DNA from: Shinella sumterensis
GTDB taxonomy: Bacteria; Pseudomonadota; Alphaproteobacteria; Rhizobiales; Rhizobiaceae
Length of the DNA: 45,642 bases
Assembly (NCBI RefSeq): GCF_004514425.2
Contig: NZ_MYFN02000021.1
Span: 1-45,642 of the forward strand
Direction: 5' to 3'
Part shown: positions 17,113-27,906 of the stretch, in pieces
How positions within the stretch are numbered: the stretch's first letter is position 1
Layout: the number at the start of each line of letters is the position of its first letter
Position numbers and translations under genes: made by a program
The notes under the pieces: generated by a model
Told to the model about the DNA's origin: nothing
The model's database searches: none
The model's input: the letters and a program-made list of their open reading frames with translations, nothing else

Positions 17113-18339
17113 ATGAGTGCTCTTGAAGCTGTAATCGATGGTGTTGGCGATCGCATCGATGATCTCGTGGCGGGGCATCGGGCGGGGCATGGGCTGGCGC
17201 GGGCGTTTTATCAGGATGCCGAGATTTACCGGCGCGACATGGAGCGGGTGTTCCGCCGGCACTGGCATTGTATCGCGCATGAGAGCGTGATCCCCAACGC
17301 CAACGATTTCGAGGTCTTCCGCATCGATACGGAGCAGGTGATCGTCACGCGTGCCGCGGATGGCAGCATCCATGCGGTGCTGAACGTCTGTCGCCATCGC
17401 GGGGCTGAGGTCTGCACGAAACAGAAGGGCAATGCGCGCGTTTTCGTCTGTCCCTACCACGCCTGGACCTACGGCAACGACGGCAGCCTCAAGGCCGCGC
17501 GGCTGATGCCGAAGGATTTCAGGCGTGAGGATCATGGCCTGAAGACGCTCAACGTCCGCGTGGTCGAAGGGCTGGTCTTCATTTCCTTCGCCGAACAGCC
17601 GCTCGATTTTTCCGAAGTCGAGAACCTGCTGCATGCCACCTGCGGGCAATATGGCTGGGCGAGCGCGAAGGTGGCGCATCGCGAGACCTATCCGGTGGCG
17701 GCGAACTGGAAGCTCGCCGTCGAAAACTATGTCGAATGTTATCATTGCGGCCCGGCGCATCCGGAATATTCGCAGACCCATGCGCTCGAACAGCCGCTGC
17801 ATATGATCGAGGCGCTGAACGAGGCGATGGAGGCGCGCACCTGCGCGCTCGGCATCGAGGTCGGATCGGGCAATCACTGGCAGACGTCGCGCGAGGGCCG
17901 CGAGGCGATCCACGCCTTCCGTTATGCGCTCTATGACGGCGTTCAGAGCGGCAGCGAGGACGGCAAGGCGGTCGCGCCGCTGATGGGCCGCTTCACCGAT
18001 TTCGATGGCGGTGTCACCTCCATCCATCTCGGCGGCACCACGTTCCTCGTCTGCTATCCCGATCACGGCATGATCTACCGCTTCATTCCGAAAACGGCTG
18101 AAAGCTGCGAGATGGAGCTGATCTGGCTGGTCGACGGCAAGGCGGAGGAGGGCAGGGATTACGACCTCGCCAAGCTCACCTGGCTGTGGAAGGTCACGAC
18201 GGAAGAGGACAAGGCGATCATCGAGCACACCGCACGCGGCGTGCAGTCGCACTACTTCGTGCCCGGGCCGATCGCGCCGATGGAGCAGAACGAGCTGCGC
18301 TACATCGAGTGGTACCTGGACGAGATCAGCCGCCCGTAA
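17113..18339 (+). CDS. Rieske non-heme iron oxygenase, alpha subunit
   Basis: A 408-residue ring-hydroxylating-type oxygenase. The N-terminal Rieske [2Fe-2S] site is NVCRHRG...FVCPYHAWTYG (CxH-x17-CxxH). The catalytic domain shows ENYVECYHCGPAHPEYS, with the bridging acidic residue and two iron-ligand histidines of the mononuclear site. The E-C-Y-H version and overall length resemble oxygenases of quaternary amines (carnitine CntA, betaine GbcA, stachydrine Stc2) more than aromatic dioxygenases. No reductase or beta subunit lies beside it. Starts at 17104 and 17113 are both possible; 17113 has GAGGG eleven bases upstream. Substrate is an inference; the enzyme class is clear. Confidence 0.85.
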   Translation: MSALEAVIDGVGDRIDDLVAGHRAGHGLARAFYQDAEIYRRDMERVFRRHWHCIAHESVIPNANDFEVFRIDTEQVIVTRAADGSIHAVLNVCRHRGAEVCTKQKGNARVFVCPYHAWTYGNDGSLKAARLMPKDFRREDHGLKTLNVRVVEGLVFISFAEQPLDFSEVENLLHATCGQYGWASAKVAHRETYPVAANWKLAVENYVECYHCGPAHPEYSQTHALEQPLHMIEALNEAMEARTCALGIEVGSGNHWQTSREGREAIHAFRYALYDGVQSGSEDGKAVAPLMGRFTDFDGGVTSIHLGGTTFLVCYPDHGMIYRFIPKTAESCEMELIWLVDGKAEEGRDYDLAKLTWLWKVTTEEDKAIIEHTARGVQSHYFVPGPIAPMEQNELRYIEWYLDEISRP

Positions 18340-18526
18340 TTGTTCTCATGGCTCGGAATATCCGGGCCATCGCTCCCTTCGCGGGATGGCCGGCATCGTA
18401 ACGGCGATCGTCGCGCTGCCGGCGCGCGGCGCCGGTTATGCAGGTCGCGCGTGACGATTTCCGATCGCGGACACCATTTCAGGCGCGCCGCCGCTCGAGG
18501 AAATATTGGATAACCGATCATAGCTG

Positions 18527-18554
18527 TTGACGCATTTTTTACCTCGTCTACTAT
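18527..18554 (+). promoter_or_regulatory. Candidate promoter of the nrdHIEF operon
   Basis: TTGACG at 18527-18532 and TACTAT at 18549-18554 are separated by 16 bp, a good sigma-70-like pair. The -10 overlaps the NrdR-box match and precedes the cobalamin riboswitch, which is where a transcript containing the riboswitch should begin. Confidence 0.6.
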
Positions 18555-18563
18555 ATCTTGTGT
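18548..18563. promoter_or_regulatory. NrdR box overlapping the nrd promoter
   Basis: CTACTATATCTTGTGT matches 13 of 16 positions of the NrdR-box consensus acaCwAtATaTwGtgt, including the central CTATAT and TTGTGT. NrdR is the nucleotide-sensing repressor of ribonucleotide reductase genes and usually binds over the promoter, as here. A much weaker look-alike (10 of 16) lies at 18496-18511, 52 bp (about five helix turns) away; that second site is doubtful. Confidence 0.7.
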
Positions 18564-18569
18564 TCGAGG

Positions 18570-18752
18570 TTCCTTCGATTCGAAAGTGTCGAGGGCTAAG
18601 ATGGGAACCCGGGGCGGCCATGATGGCCGCATTGTCCGGGGCTGCCCCCGCAACTGTAAGCGGTGAGCGTTCATCCGATGATGTCACTGAGGCGCCAATG
18701 CCTTGGGAAGACGGATGACCGTGTCGACCCGTGAGCCAGGAGACCTGCCTCG
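18570..18752 (+). ncRNA. Cobalamin riboswitch upstream of nrdHIEF
   Basis: The core elements of the B12 riboswitch occur in order: GGGAACCCGGGG (18603 onward), the highly conserved GGGGCTGCCCCCGCAACTG with TAAGC (18638-18662), GTCACTG (about 18683), CTTGGGAAG (about 18702) and the B12 box GAGCCAGGAGACCTGCC at 18733-18749. It binds adenosylcobalamin and represses expression when B12 is plentiful. Placed before a B12-independent ribonucleotide reductase, it makes sense in a cell that also has a B12-dependent class II enzyme; that second enzyme is not in this window. Confidence 0.95.
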
Positions 18753-19016
18753 CGCATGAACGTCCACGGGCGGGGTGTCCGGATGGCGAGCGACGGGTCG
18801 CGAATGATCTCGCCCCCGCGTCTCCCTGTGCACCCTGCTGAAACTGTCTCTCGGGGTGAAGCCATGTCGATCTTGTTTACAGTCTCTCCGCGCGTTTAGG
18901 CGGACGCCCCTGACCGGTCGTCCCGCGGGCGGTCGCTTATGTCTCTGCAATATTTCGAACGGTCATCGGCGGATGGCCGATCGCTTCCCCATGCCTGATC
19001 GAAAACGAGGAAAACC
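18753..19016 (+). promoter_or_regulatory. Leader / expression platform of the nrd riboswitch
   Basis: A 264-bp leader runs from the aptamer to nrdH. A strong hairpin, GGCGAG...CTCGCC with an inner CGAC/GTCG arm, lies at about 18784-18813, followed by C-rich sequence rather than a T-run, so it is not a textbook intrinsic terminator. More G+C-rich stems follow at about 18890-18935. GAGGAAAA just before the nrdH start is the ribosome-binding site. How the switch acts (Rho, hairpin or initiation) cannot be read directly. Confidence 0.45.
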
Positions 19017-19238
19017 ATGTCCATAACAGTCTATTCCAAGCCCGCCTGCGTCCAGTGCACCGCGACCACCCGCGCGCTCGATCGCCAGGGCGTCGATTAC
19101 AGCGTCGTCGACGTCTCCGAGGATGCCGATGCCTTCGCGCTCGTGCAGGGTCTCGGCTATCGTCAGGTTCCCGTCGTCATCGCGGGCGAGCGGCATTGGG
19201 CCGGTTTCCGCCCGGACATGATCAGCGCGCTCGCCTGA
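19017..19238 (+). CDS. nrdH: Glutaredoxin-like NrdH, electron donor for NrdEF
   Basis: A 73-residue redoxin with the thioredoxin-fold start [21 protein letters not shown]; the CVQC active site is the one typical of Nrd[21 protein letters not shown] contains the cis-proline and the WxGFRPD stretch also diagnostic of NrdH. It reduces the NrdE C-terminal cysteine pair, itself being recharged by thioredoxin reductase. GAGGAAAACC precedes the ATG. It is the first gene of nrdHIEF, and 8 bp separate its stop from nrdI. Confidence 0.97.
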   Translation: MSITVYSKPACVQCTATTRALDRQGVDYSVVDVSEDADAFALVQGLGYRQVPVVIAGERHWAGFRPDMISALA

Positions 19239-19246
19239 GCGGGCCG

Positions 19247-19641
19247 ATGGGCGGGCTCGTCTATTTTTCAAGCCGGTCGGAGAACACCCGCCGCTTCGTC
19301 GAGAAACTCGGCGTCGCGGCCGTGCGCCTGCCGGTCGATGCGACGGACGAGCCGCCGAGGGCGCAGGCGCCCTTCGTGCTGGTCTCGCCGACCTATGGCG
19401 GCGGCGGGGAAAAGGGAGCGGTGCCGAAGCCGGTGATCCGCTTTCTGAACGATCCGCACAATCGAAGCCTGATCCGCGGTGTCATCGCGGCCGGGAACAC
19501 CAATTTCGGCACCGGATACGCGCGTGCAGGCAACATCGTCTCCGCGAAATGCGCCGTGCCGTACCTCTATCGTTTCGAACTGCTCGGAACGGATGAGGAT
19601 GTCGACAACGTCAGACAAGGGCTGGAACGATTTTGGACACG

Positions 19642-19645
<4 letters not shown>
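19247..19645 (+). CDS. nrdI: NrdI flavodoxin, activator of NrdF
   Basis: A 132-residue flavodoxin-like protein that supplies oxidant for assembly of the dimanganese-tyrosyl radical cofactor in NrdF. Conserved blocks are [67 protein letters not shown] and [15 protein letters not shown]. The ATG at 19247 was used; the longer open frame from 19055 is an overlap with nrdH in another frame. Its stop codon overlaps the nrdE start (ATGA). Confidence 0.97.
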
Positions 19646-22793
<3,148 letters not shown>

Positions 22794-22889
22794 GCCCCGG
22801 GATGTCCTTCGGCGGCGTGTCGCTCGGGGCGCCGTCGATGTCGTATTCCCGAGGGTCCTTTGGCCTGCCAGATGATTTGCTGGGTGCGT

Positions 22890-23062
22890 ACAGGGTGCCG
22901 TCCCGGCCATGCCGGGATGGATAATTGGGAAGCCGGTCGAATACCGGCGCTGCCCCCGCAACGGTAGCGGAACGAAAGCTCCGGCAGAGACCACTGGCTA
23001 TCAGGCCGGGAAGGTGCCGGCAGCGTCCGAAAGGACAGTTCCGAAGCCCGGAAACCAGCCCT
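22890..23062 (+). ncRNA. Cobalamin riboswitch upstream of fdhA-like gene
   Basis: A second full set of B12 riboswitch elements: CAGGGTGCCGTCC at 22891, TTGGGAAGCCGGT at 22925, CGGCGCTGCCCCCGCAACGG (about 22945), ACCACTGG (22990), GCCGGGAAGGTGCCGG (about 23005) and the B12-box variant GAAGCCCGGAAACCAGCC (23043-23060). The box differs from that of the nrd switch (AGCCAGGAGACCTGCC), so this is an independent copy and not a recent duplication. It lies 197 bp before the next gene and should repress it when B12 is plentiful. Confidence 0.92.
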
Positions 23063-23093
23063 GGAACGATGACTCGGCCGATTGCGGTGGGCG

Positions 23094-23135
23094 ATCGAGA
23101 GGTGAACGGCGTCCTCTCGATAGGCCCGTTTCCTT
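23094..23135 (+). terminator. Putative riboswitch-controlled terminator hairpin
   Basis: ATCGAGAGG at 23094-23102 and CCTCTCGAT at 23113-23121 form a perfect 9-bp stem with a 10-nt loop, followed by a pyrimidine stretch beginning at about 23128 (TTTCCTTCTCC). It sits 31 nt after the aptamer and before fdhA, the place for an expression platform. The T-run is imperfect. Confidence 0.6.
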
Positions 23136-23258
23136 CTCCTCTCCATCCTTCGTCGAGCGACGTTCCGCGCTCCGCCGCTTGGCGTGCGCGGTCGTTCCGA
23201 GAGGATCCGGCGCGCGCCAGGCGGGCCGGACGAGGCAAAACCCAGGAGGAGACAGAAC

Positions 23259-24449
23259 ATGAGCAGGAACAGAGGCGTCGTCTATATGCGACCCGGCAAG
23301 GTCGAGGTCCGCGACATCGACGATCCGAAGCTGGAGGCCCCCGATGGCCGCCGTATCGAACACGGCGTGATCCTCAAGGTGATCTCGACGAATATCTGCG
23401 GCTCCGACCAGCACATGGTGCGCGGCCGCACGACGGCCATGCCCGGCCTCGTCCTCGGCCACGAGATCACCGGCGAGGTCATCGAGAAGGGCATCGACGT
23501 CGAGATGCTCCAAATCGGCGACATCGTCTCGGTGCCGTTCAACGTGGCCTGCGGGCGCTGCCGTTGCTGCAAGTCGCAGGACACCGGCGTGTGCCTCACC
23601 GTCAATCCCTCGCGTGCCGGCGGCGCATACGGTTATGTCGACATGGGCGGCTGGATCGGCGGCCAGGCCCGCTACGTCACCATTCCCTATGCCGATTTCA
23701 ACCTGTTGAAGTTCCCGGACCGCGACAAGGCCATGTCGAAGATCCGCGACCTCACCATGCTCTCCGATATCCTGCCGACGGGCTTCCACGGGGCGGTCAA
23801 GGCGGGTGTCGGCGTCGGCTCGACGGTCTATGTGGCCGGTGCCGGCCCGGTCGGGCTTGCGGCGGCCGCATCCGCCCGCATTCTCGGCGCGGCGGTCGTG
23901 ATGATCGGTGACTTCAACAAGGACCGTCTGGCCCATGCCGCCCGGGTGGGCTTCGAGCCGATCGACCTCTCCAAGAGCGATCGCCTCGGTGACATGATCG
24001 CCGAGGTCGTCGGCACGAACGAGGTGGACAGCGCCATCGACGCCGTCGGCTTCGAGGCGCGCGGCCATGCGGGCGGCGAACAGCCGGCCATCGTGCTGAA
24101 CCAGATGATGGAGATCACCCGCGCCGCCGGCTCGATCGGCATTCCCGGGCTCTATGTCACGGAAGATCCGGGCGCCGTCGACAGCGCGGCCAAGCAGGGC
24201 AGCCTGTCGCTGCGCTTCGGCCTCGGCTGGGCGAAGGCGCAGTCCTTCCACACCGGCCAGACGCCTGTTCTCAAGTACAACCGGCAACTCATGCAGGCCA
24301 TCCTGCACGATCGCCTGCCCATCGCCGATATCGTCAACGCGAAGATCATCGCGCTCGACGATGCAGTCCAGGGCTACGAGAGCTTCGACCAGGGCGCGGC
24401 GACCAAGTTCGTGCTCGACCCGCACGGCGACCTGCTGAAGGCCGCCTGA
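23259..24449 (+). CDS. fdhA: Glutathione-independent formaldehyde dehydrogenase-like protein
   Basis: A 396-residue zinc-dependent medium-chain dehydrogenase. Its closest match by motif is the glutathione-independent formaldehyde dehydrogenase of Pseudomonas putida (about 398 residues), which carries bound NAD and can dismutate aldehydes. Catalytic zinc ligands are in ISTNICGSDQHMVRG and LVLGHEITGEV; structural-zinc cysteines are in CGRCRCCKSQDTGVC; the nucleotide fold is VYVAGAGPVGLAAA. A strong AGGAGG lies eight bases before ATG 23259. The leader carries a cobalamin riboswitch, which is unexpected for this enzyme. A neighbouring unknown gene follows after 86 bp. Substrate could be another aldehyde or alcohol. 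Confidence 0.88.
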   Translation: MSRNRGVVYMRPGKVEVRDIDDPKLEAPDGRRIEHGVILKVISTNICGSDQHMVRGRTTAMPGLVLGHEITGEVIEKGIDVEMLQIGDIVSVPFNVACGRCRCCKSQDTGVCLTVNPSRAGGAYGYVDMGGWIGGQARYVTIPYADFNLLKFPDRDKAMSKIRDLTMLSDILPTGFHGAVKAGVGVGSTVYVAGAGPVGLAAAASARILGAAVVMIGDFNKDRLAHAARVGFEPIDLSKSDRLGDMIAEVVGTNEVDSAIDAVGFEARGHAGGEQPAIVLNQMMEITRAAGSIGIPGLYVTEDPGAVDSAAKQGSLSLRFGLGWAKAQSFHTGQTPVLKYNRQLMQAILHDRLPIADIVNAKIIALDDAVQGYESFDQGAATKFVLDPHGDLLKAA

Positions 24450-24457
24450 CCAACCGG

Positions 24458-24485
24458 CCGCGCCGGCTGTAAAAGGCCGGCGCGG
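24458..24485 (+). repeat. Perfect 10-bp hairpin between fdhA-like gene and unknown gene
   Basis: CCGCGCCGGC at 24458-24467 and GCCGGCGCGG at 24476-24485 flank an 8-nt loop (TGTAAAAG). There is no T-run, so it is not a standard terminator; it may dampen transcription into the next gene or protect the fdhA mRNA end. Confidence 0.55.
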
Positions 24486-24535
24486 TCCACGCCGCCGATG
24501 CAACGCCGCGGCGTTCAATCGAGACGGAGGAAACC

Positions 24536-25618
24536 ATGGCGGATATCAGGGATGTCCTGATCGATCATCTCATCGACCGGCGGGCCGGGTGGAGCATGGG
24601 GTCTTACGGCGCCGTCGCGGAATTTCACCAGGACCCGGGCGAATATCTGCAGGCCGATGCGCCGACGCTCTTCGTGCGCGCCACGCCGCGTGGCGCCATC
24701 CGGCTCGATGCCGATACGGTCGGGCAGATCGTGCCCGTCGCCTATGAGGCGCTGAGCTGCCGCCCGCAGCGCTGGAGCCATGGCGTGGCGCTCTGCCTGC
24801 CGCAGCGCGACGCGGCGATGAACGGCCGTAAGGCGCTGACCGAACTCGGCCCCGACACGGAGGCCGTGCGCGTGACGGACCGGGCCGCCATCCTCTTCGA
24901 TCTCGGCCTTGCCCTGCCGCAATGCGATTTCTGCATCCGCACCGACGATCCGGCCCTTCTCGCCACCCTGCGCGCCGAGATCGGCCGCAGCCTGTTCGAT
25001 CCGCACAATCCGGCGACGGCGGCCATCCAGAAGGCACACCCGCATCGTGTCGCGCTGACCCGCCTCGGCCGCATCGAGGTCTTCCAGAAGATCGGCGGCC
25101 CGGATACCGGCGGTGTCTCGCCGCCGGGACCGCACACCCATCTCCTGCCGCACCTCATCCGCTCGCGGCGCACCCATTCGGCCAACACGCCGATCCCGAA
25201 ATACCATGCGCCGCTCGGCTATCTGCATCCCGCCAACCCCGTCATGGACAGCCTCGGGCGCGATCTCGATTTCGACATCGACGACCATGCGCGCTTCCAG
25301 GACCTCTTTTCGCAGTTCGCGCGCCCGGACCTGCCCATCCTGCGCAAGGCAGTGCTGGATGGGCTGGCGCGGCGCGTGGAACCGGAATCCTTCCTGTCCC
25401 ACACGGATCGGTTCAGCCGTGCGACGGTGCGCATCACGCTGCGCCAGCAGGACAGGATGGCGCGGCGCTTCGGTGGCGGCTCCTATCTGGCGCTGGTCTC
25501 GCAATGGCGCGCCGTCCTCGACAAAGGCGCGGAGGGTATCGCGGCGGACGAGGACGCGCCGGGCCACGAGGCGACGGGCGCCATCGTGCCGTTCCTGCCG
25601 CTCGCCGCAACGGGCTGA
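24536..25618 (+). CDS. Uncharacterised protein downstream of fdhA (possibly DUF6925)
   Basis: A 360-residue soluble protein whose function I do not recognise; it may belong to a conserved unknown family listed as DUF6925, but I cannot confirm that. Visible features are a possible metal site: CDFC at residues 130-133, and a histidine-rich stretch GPHTHLLPHL with further histidines at about 206, 214, 224 and 231. There is no signal peptide or membrane segment. The ATG has GGAGG seven bases upstream. It probably shares the fdhA transcript, hence riboswitch control. The gene converges with the next one, 4 bp between stops. Co-regulation with an aldehyde dehydrogenase is the only functional clue. 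Confidence 0.8.
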   Translation: MADIRDVLIDHLIDRRAGWSMGSYGAVAEFHQDPGEYLQADAPTLFVRATPRGAIRLDADTVGQIVPVAYEALSCRPQRWSHGVALCLPQRDAAMNGRKALTELGPDTEAVRVTDRAAILFDLGLALPQCDFCIRTDDPALLATLRAEIGRSLFDPHNPATAAIQKAHPHRVALTRLGRIEVFQKIGGPDTGGVSPPGPHTHLLPHLIRSRRTHSANTPIPKYHAPLGYLHPANPVMDSLGRDLDFDIDDHARFQDLFSQFARPDLPILRKAVLDGLARRVEPESFLSHTDRFSRATVRITLRQQDRMARRFGGGSYLALVSQWRAVLDKGAEGIAADEDAPGHEATGAIVPFLPLAATG

Positions 25619-25622
25619 GGCG

Positions 25623-26249
25623 TCACGCGCCGCCGTCTTGACCAGCCGGGGGCGGCGCCGTGCCGAAACCGCGCAGCGCCCAGCGGCGCCCGTCGCTCGA
25701 CAGGTCGAGAAAGCCGAGCGGCTCGACATCGATGCGCCAGACCGCCGTCAGCGGCGCGCCCACCACATGCGCGAAAACCAGCTTGAGCAGCATGGCGTGC
25801 GTCACGGCAAGGATACGCCCGCCCGTGCCGTGCAACCCGTCGAGCCAGCCCGTGGCACGACCGGCTGCGACCTCGAAGCTTTCCCCGCCATGCGGGGCCG
25901 CGGCCGGATCGGCCATCCAGTGCCGCAGCGCCTCTGGAAAGCGTCCCGCGATCTCGTCCACCGTCTGTCCGCTCCACGCACCATAGTCGAGATCGCGCAG
26001 TGTGGGGCAGGGGGTTGGTGCGGCGGAGAAGGCCGCCGCCGTTTCGGCCGCACAGGCCTCCGGCGCGCAGAACACCCGGTCGGAGGGCCGCAAACGCTCG
26101 GCAAGCGCCGCCGCGCGCGCCGGCTCCTTCGGCAGGAGGCTGCCCTCGGCGGAGAACCGCGCCTGCCGGTTGGCAGCGGTGGCGCCGCGGCACAGCAGGG
26201 TGACGCGGGTCGCCCGGCGCGGGCGCGCTGCGGGCGCGTCTTCTGGCAT
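25623..26249 (-). CDS. Histidine-phosphatase-fold protein lacking the catalytic histidine
   Basis: A 208-residue member of the phosphoglycerate mutase / CobC-like histidine phosphatase superfamily. The order of blocks is right: an N-terminal RHG-like loop, LRDLDYGAWSGQTVDEIAGRFPE, GGESFEVAAGRATGWL and AVTHAMLLKLVFAHVVGAPL. The catalytic loop, normally LVRHGET, reads LLCRGAT: the phosphorylated histidine is replaced by arginine and the preceding arginine by cysteine. The C-terminal histidine (THAM) remains. It may be catalytically dead or have a new role. CobC acts in cobalamin synthesis, and this gene lies by a B12-regulated operon, but the lost histidine argues against simple CobC. ATG 26249 or GTG 26255 starts it. 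Confidence 0.8.
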   Translation of the reverse strand: MPEDAPAARPRRATRVTLLCRGATAANRQARFSAEGSLLPKEPARAAALAERLRPSDRVFCAPEACAAETAAAFSAAPTPCPTLRDLDYGAWSGQTVDEIAGRFPEALRHWMADPAAAPHGGESFEVAAGRATGWLDGLHGTGGRILAVTHAMLLKLVFAHVVGAPLTAVWRIDVEPLGFLDLSSDGRRWALRGFGTAPPPAGQDGGA

Positions 26250-26427
26250 AGTCACGATCTGTCATGCTCCTGACGGGGGCGCTCGGATTTTCGATTGATA
26301 GTCGCATCGGCGCCGGTGGCCAAGCGGCTTCGAAAATCGCATTTGCCGTGTCCGGCGACGGAAGGTGCTTCGCGCGCGGGGGCGGAAGGTGCTATCAACG
26401 GTTCTCATTCGAAGACGGGAGACAGGC

Positions 26428-27132
26428 ATGAGCGAGAACAAGGTAGCGGTGATCACCGCCGGCGGCAGCGGCATGGGCGCGGCCTCGGCGCGGCGGCTGG
26501 CGGCAGATGGCTTCAAGGTGGCCATCCTGTCGTCGTCCGGCAAGGGCGAGGCGCTGGCCGCCGAGCTGGGCGGCATCGGCGTCACCGGGTCCAACCAGTC
26601 CAACGACGATCTCAAGCGGCTCGTCGACCTCGCCGTCTCGACCTTCGGCCGCATCGACGTGCTGGTCAACAGCGCCGGCCACGGCCCGCGCGCCGAGATC
26701 ACCGCCATCACGGACGAGGATTGGCACAAGGGCATGGACGTCTATCTGCTGAACGTCGTCAGGCCCGTGCGGCTGGTCGCGCCGATCATGAAGGCGCAGA
26801 AGTCCGGGTCGATCGTCAACATCTCCACCGCCTGGGCCTTCGAGCCCTCGTCGATGTTCCCGACCTCGGCCGTGTTCCGCGCCGGGCTTGCCGCTTATAC
26901 CAAGATCTTCGCCGACACCTATGCGGCCGACAACATCCGCATCAACAATGTCCTGCCGGGCTGGATCGACAGCCTGCCGGGCACCGAGGAGCGGCGCGAC
27001 AGCGTGCCGATGAAGCGCTACGGCACCAGCGAGGAGATCGCCGCGACCGTCGCCTTCCTCGCCTCGGAGGGTGCGGGCTACATCACGGGCCAGAACATCC
27101 GCGTCGATGGCGGCCTGATGCGCTCCGTCTGA
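26428..27132 (+). CDS. Short-chain dehydrogenase with non-canonical active site
   Basis: A 234-residue SDR. The cofactor loop is ITAGGSGMGAASARRLA, then VLVNSAGHGPR (the NSAG motif, normally NNAG), SIVNISTAWAF and the C-terminal ITGQNIRVDGGLMRSV. Where the catalytic YxxxK should be, the alignment reads SAVFR: serine for tyrosine and arginine for lysine. The gene starts at ATG 26428 after GGGAGA, divergent from the histidine-phosphatase-like gene. The longer open frame from 26295 in another frame is a shadow. Function unknown; the fold is clear but oxidoreductase activity should not be assumed. Confidence 0.85.
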   Translation: MSENKVAVITAGGSGMGAASARRLAADGFKVAILSSSGKGEALAAELGGIGVTGSNQSNDDLKRLVDLAVSTFGRIDVLVNSAGHGPRAEITAITDEDWHKGMDVYLLNVVRPVRLVAPIMKAQKSGSIVNISTAWAFEPSSMFPTSAVFRAGLAAYTKIFADTYAADNIRINNVLPGWIDSLPGTEERRDSVPMKRYGTSEEIAATVAFLASEGAGYITGQNIRVDGGLMRSV

Positions 27133-27149
27133 GGGAACGCCTGGGGGCG

Positions 27150-27893
27150 TCAGGCGAGCGTGCCGAGCGGGATGAGCTCGCGCGCGCCGGGCGCCCAGGC
27201 CTTGCCCTGCCAGTCGCCGTACCAGCGCTCGACCCGCAGGCCGGCGTCGGCAATCAGCGCCTCCAGCTCTTCCCTGGTGGGAAAGGCGATGCGCGAGGCG
27301 GCCGACAGGCGCTGGCCGGTCTGCTCTATCTCGTAATGCGTCTCATAGGTCACGATGCCGGTGCCGGCGTCGAAGGCCGCATCGTTCCAGGCCTGCACGG
27401 CGCCGAACCGGGGATGCTCGAGGCGGCGTCGCGATTCCTCCGGCCCCCATTCCTCCCATTCGCGGCAGGCCGGCTCGCGGCTGTCGAAGATGAAGCGGCC
27501 GCCGGGCGCCAGATGCGCGGCGATGGTGGCGAGCGCGGCACGCCGGTCCTCGCGCGTGAGGAACACCTGGAAGGCGTGCCCCGTCAGCATGACGAGCGCA
27601 AAGCGCCGGCCAAGCCGCAGCGTGCGCGCATCTCCCTCGATGAAGTCGACACGCGCCGCACCCGGCTTGGCGCGTGCGATCTCCAGCATGGCGGGCGCCG
27701 GATCGACGCCGACGACCATCCTGTCGCCGGACAGCGCGACGGCAAGTTCCCCCGTGCCGCAGCCAAGGTCGAGCACGCTGTCGGCATCGGCGGCGAGCGT
27801 CCGGCAGAAGGTGAAGTCCTCGGACCGGTCCCAGCCGTTTTCGAGATCGTAGAAATCGGCAAGGGCGGGGTCGTGGTAGAGGCGGTCTTCCAT
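27150..27893 (-). CDS. Class I SAM-dependent methyltransferase
   Basis: A 247-residue protein with motif I SVLDLGCGTGELAVALSG (about residues 40-57), MVVGVDPAPAMLEIAR after it, a motif IV-like ALVMLTGHAFQVFLT, and HLAPGGRFIFDSREP. The EEWGPEESRRRL and following beta-rich part are typical of one common rhizobial methyltransferase family. The start at 27893 has GGAGGA four bases upstream, preferred to the ATG at 27905 that sits inside that Shine-Dalgarno. It converges with the SDR gene. The preceding lipoprotein gene ends at its own terminator, so this gene probably has its own promoter or is weakly read through. Confidence 0.8.
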   Translation of the reverse strand: MEDRLYHDPALADFYDLENGWDRSEDFTFCRTLAADADSVLDLGCGTGELAVALSGDRMVVGVDPAPAMLEIARAKPGAARVDFIEGDARTLRLGRRFALVMLTGHAFQVFLTREDRRAALATIAAHLAPGGRFIFDSREPACREWEEWGPEESRRRLEHPRFGAVQAWNDAAFDAGTGIVTYETHYEIEQTGQRLSAASRIAFPTREELEALIADAGLRVERWYGDWQGKAWAPGARELIPLGTLA

Positions 27894-27906
27894 GTGTTCC
27901 TCCATG

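Noticed and set aside
17092-18252. Minus-strand frame of 386 codons opposite the Rieske gene
   Set aside because: The Rieske protein has all iron-ligand motifs; the opposite frame has none.
22794-22840. Possible terminator after nrdF (GCCCCG...CGGGGC)
   Set aside because: Long loop and no T-run; too weak to call.
23001-24518. Minus-strand frame of 505 codons opposite fdhA-like gene and riboswitch
   Set aside because: Runs across a structured RNA and antisense to a clear dehydrogenase; low-complexity Asp/His/Arg composition typical of shadows.
24515-25729. Minus-strand frame of 404 codons opposite 24536-25618
   Set aside because: The plus-strand gene has a good ribosome-binding site and natural composition; the antisense one is Arg/Gly-rich.
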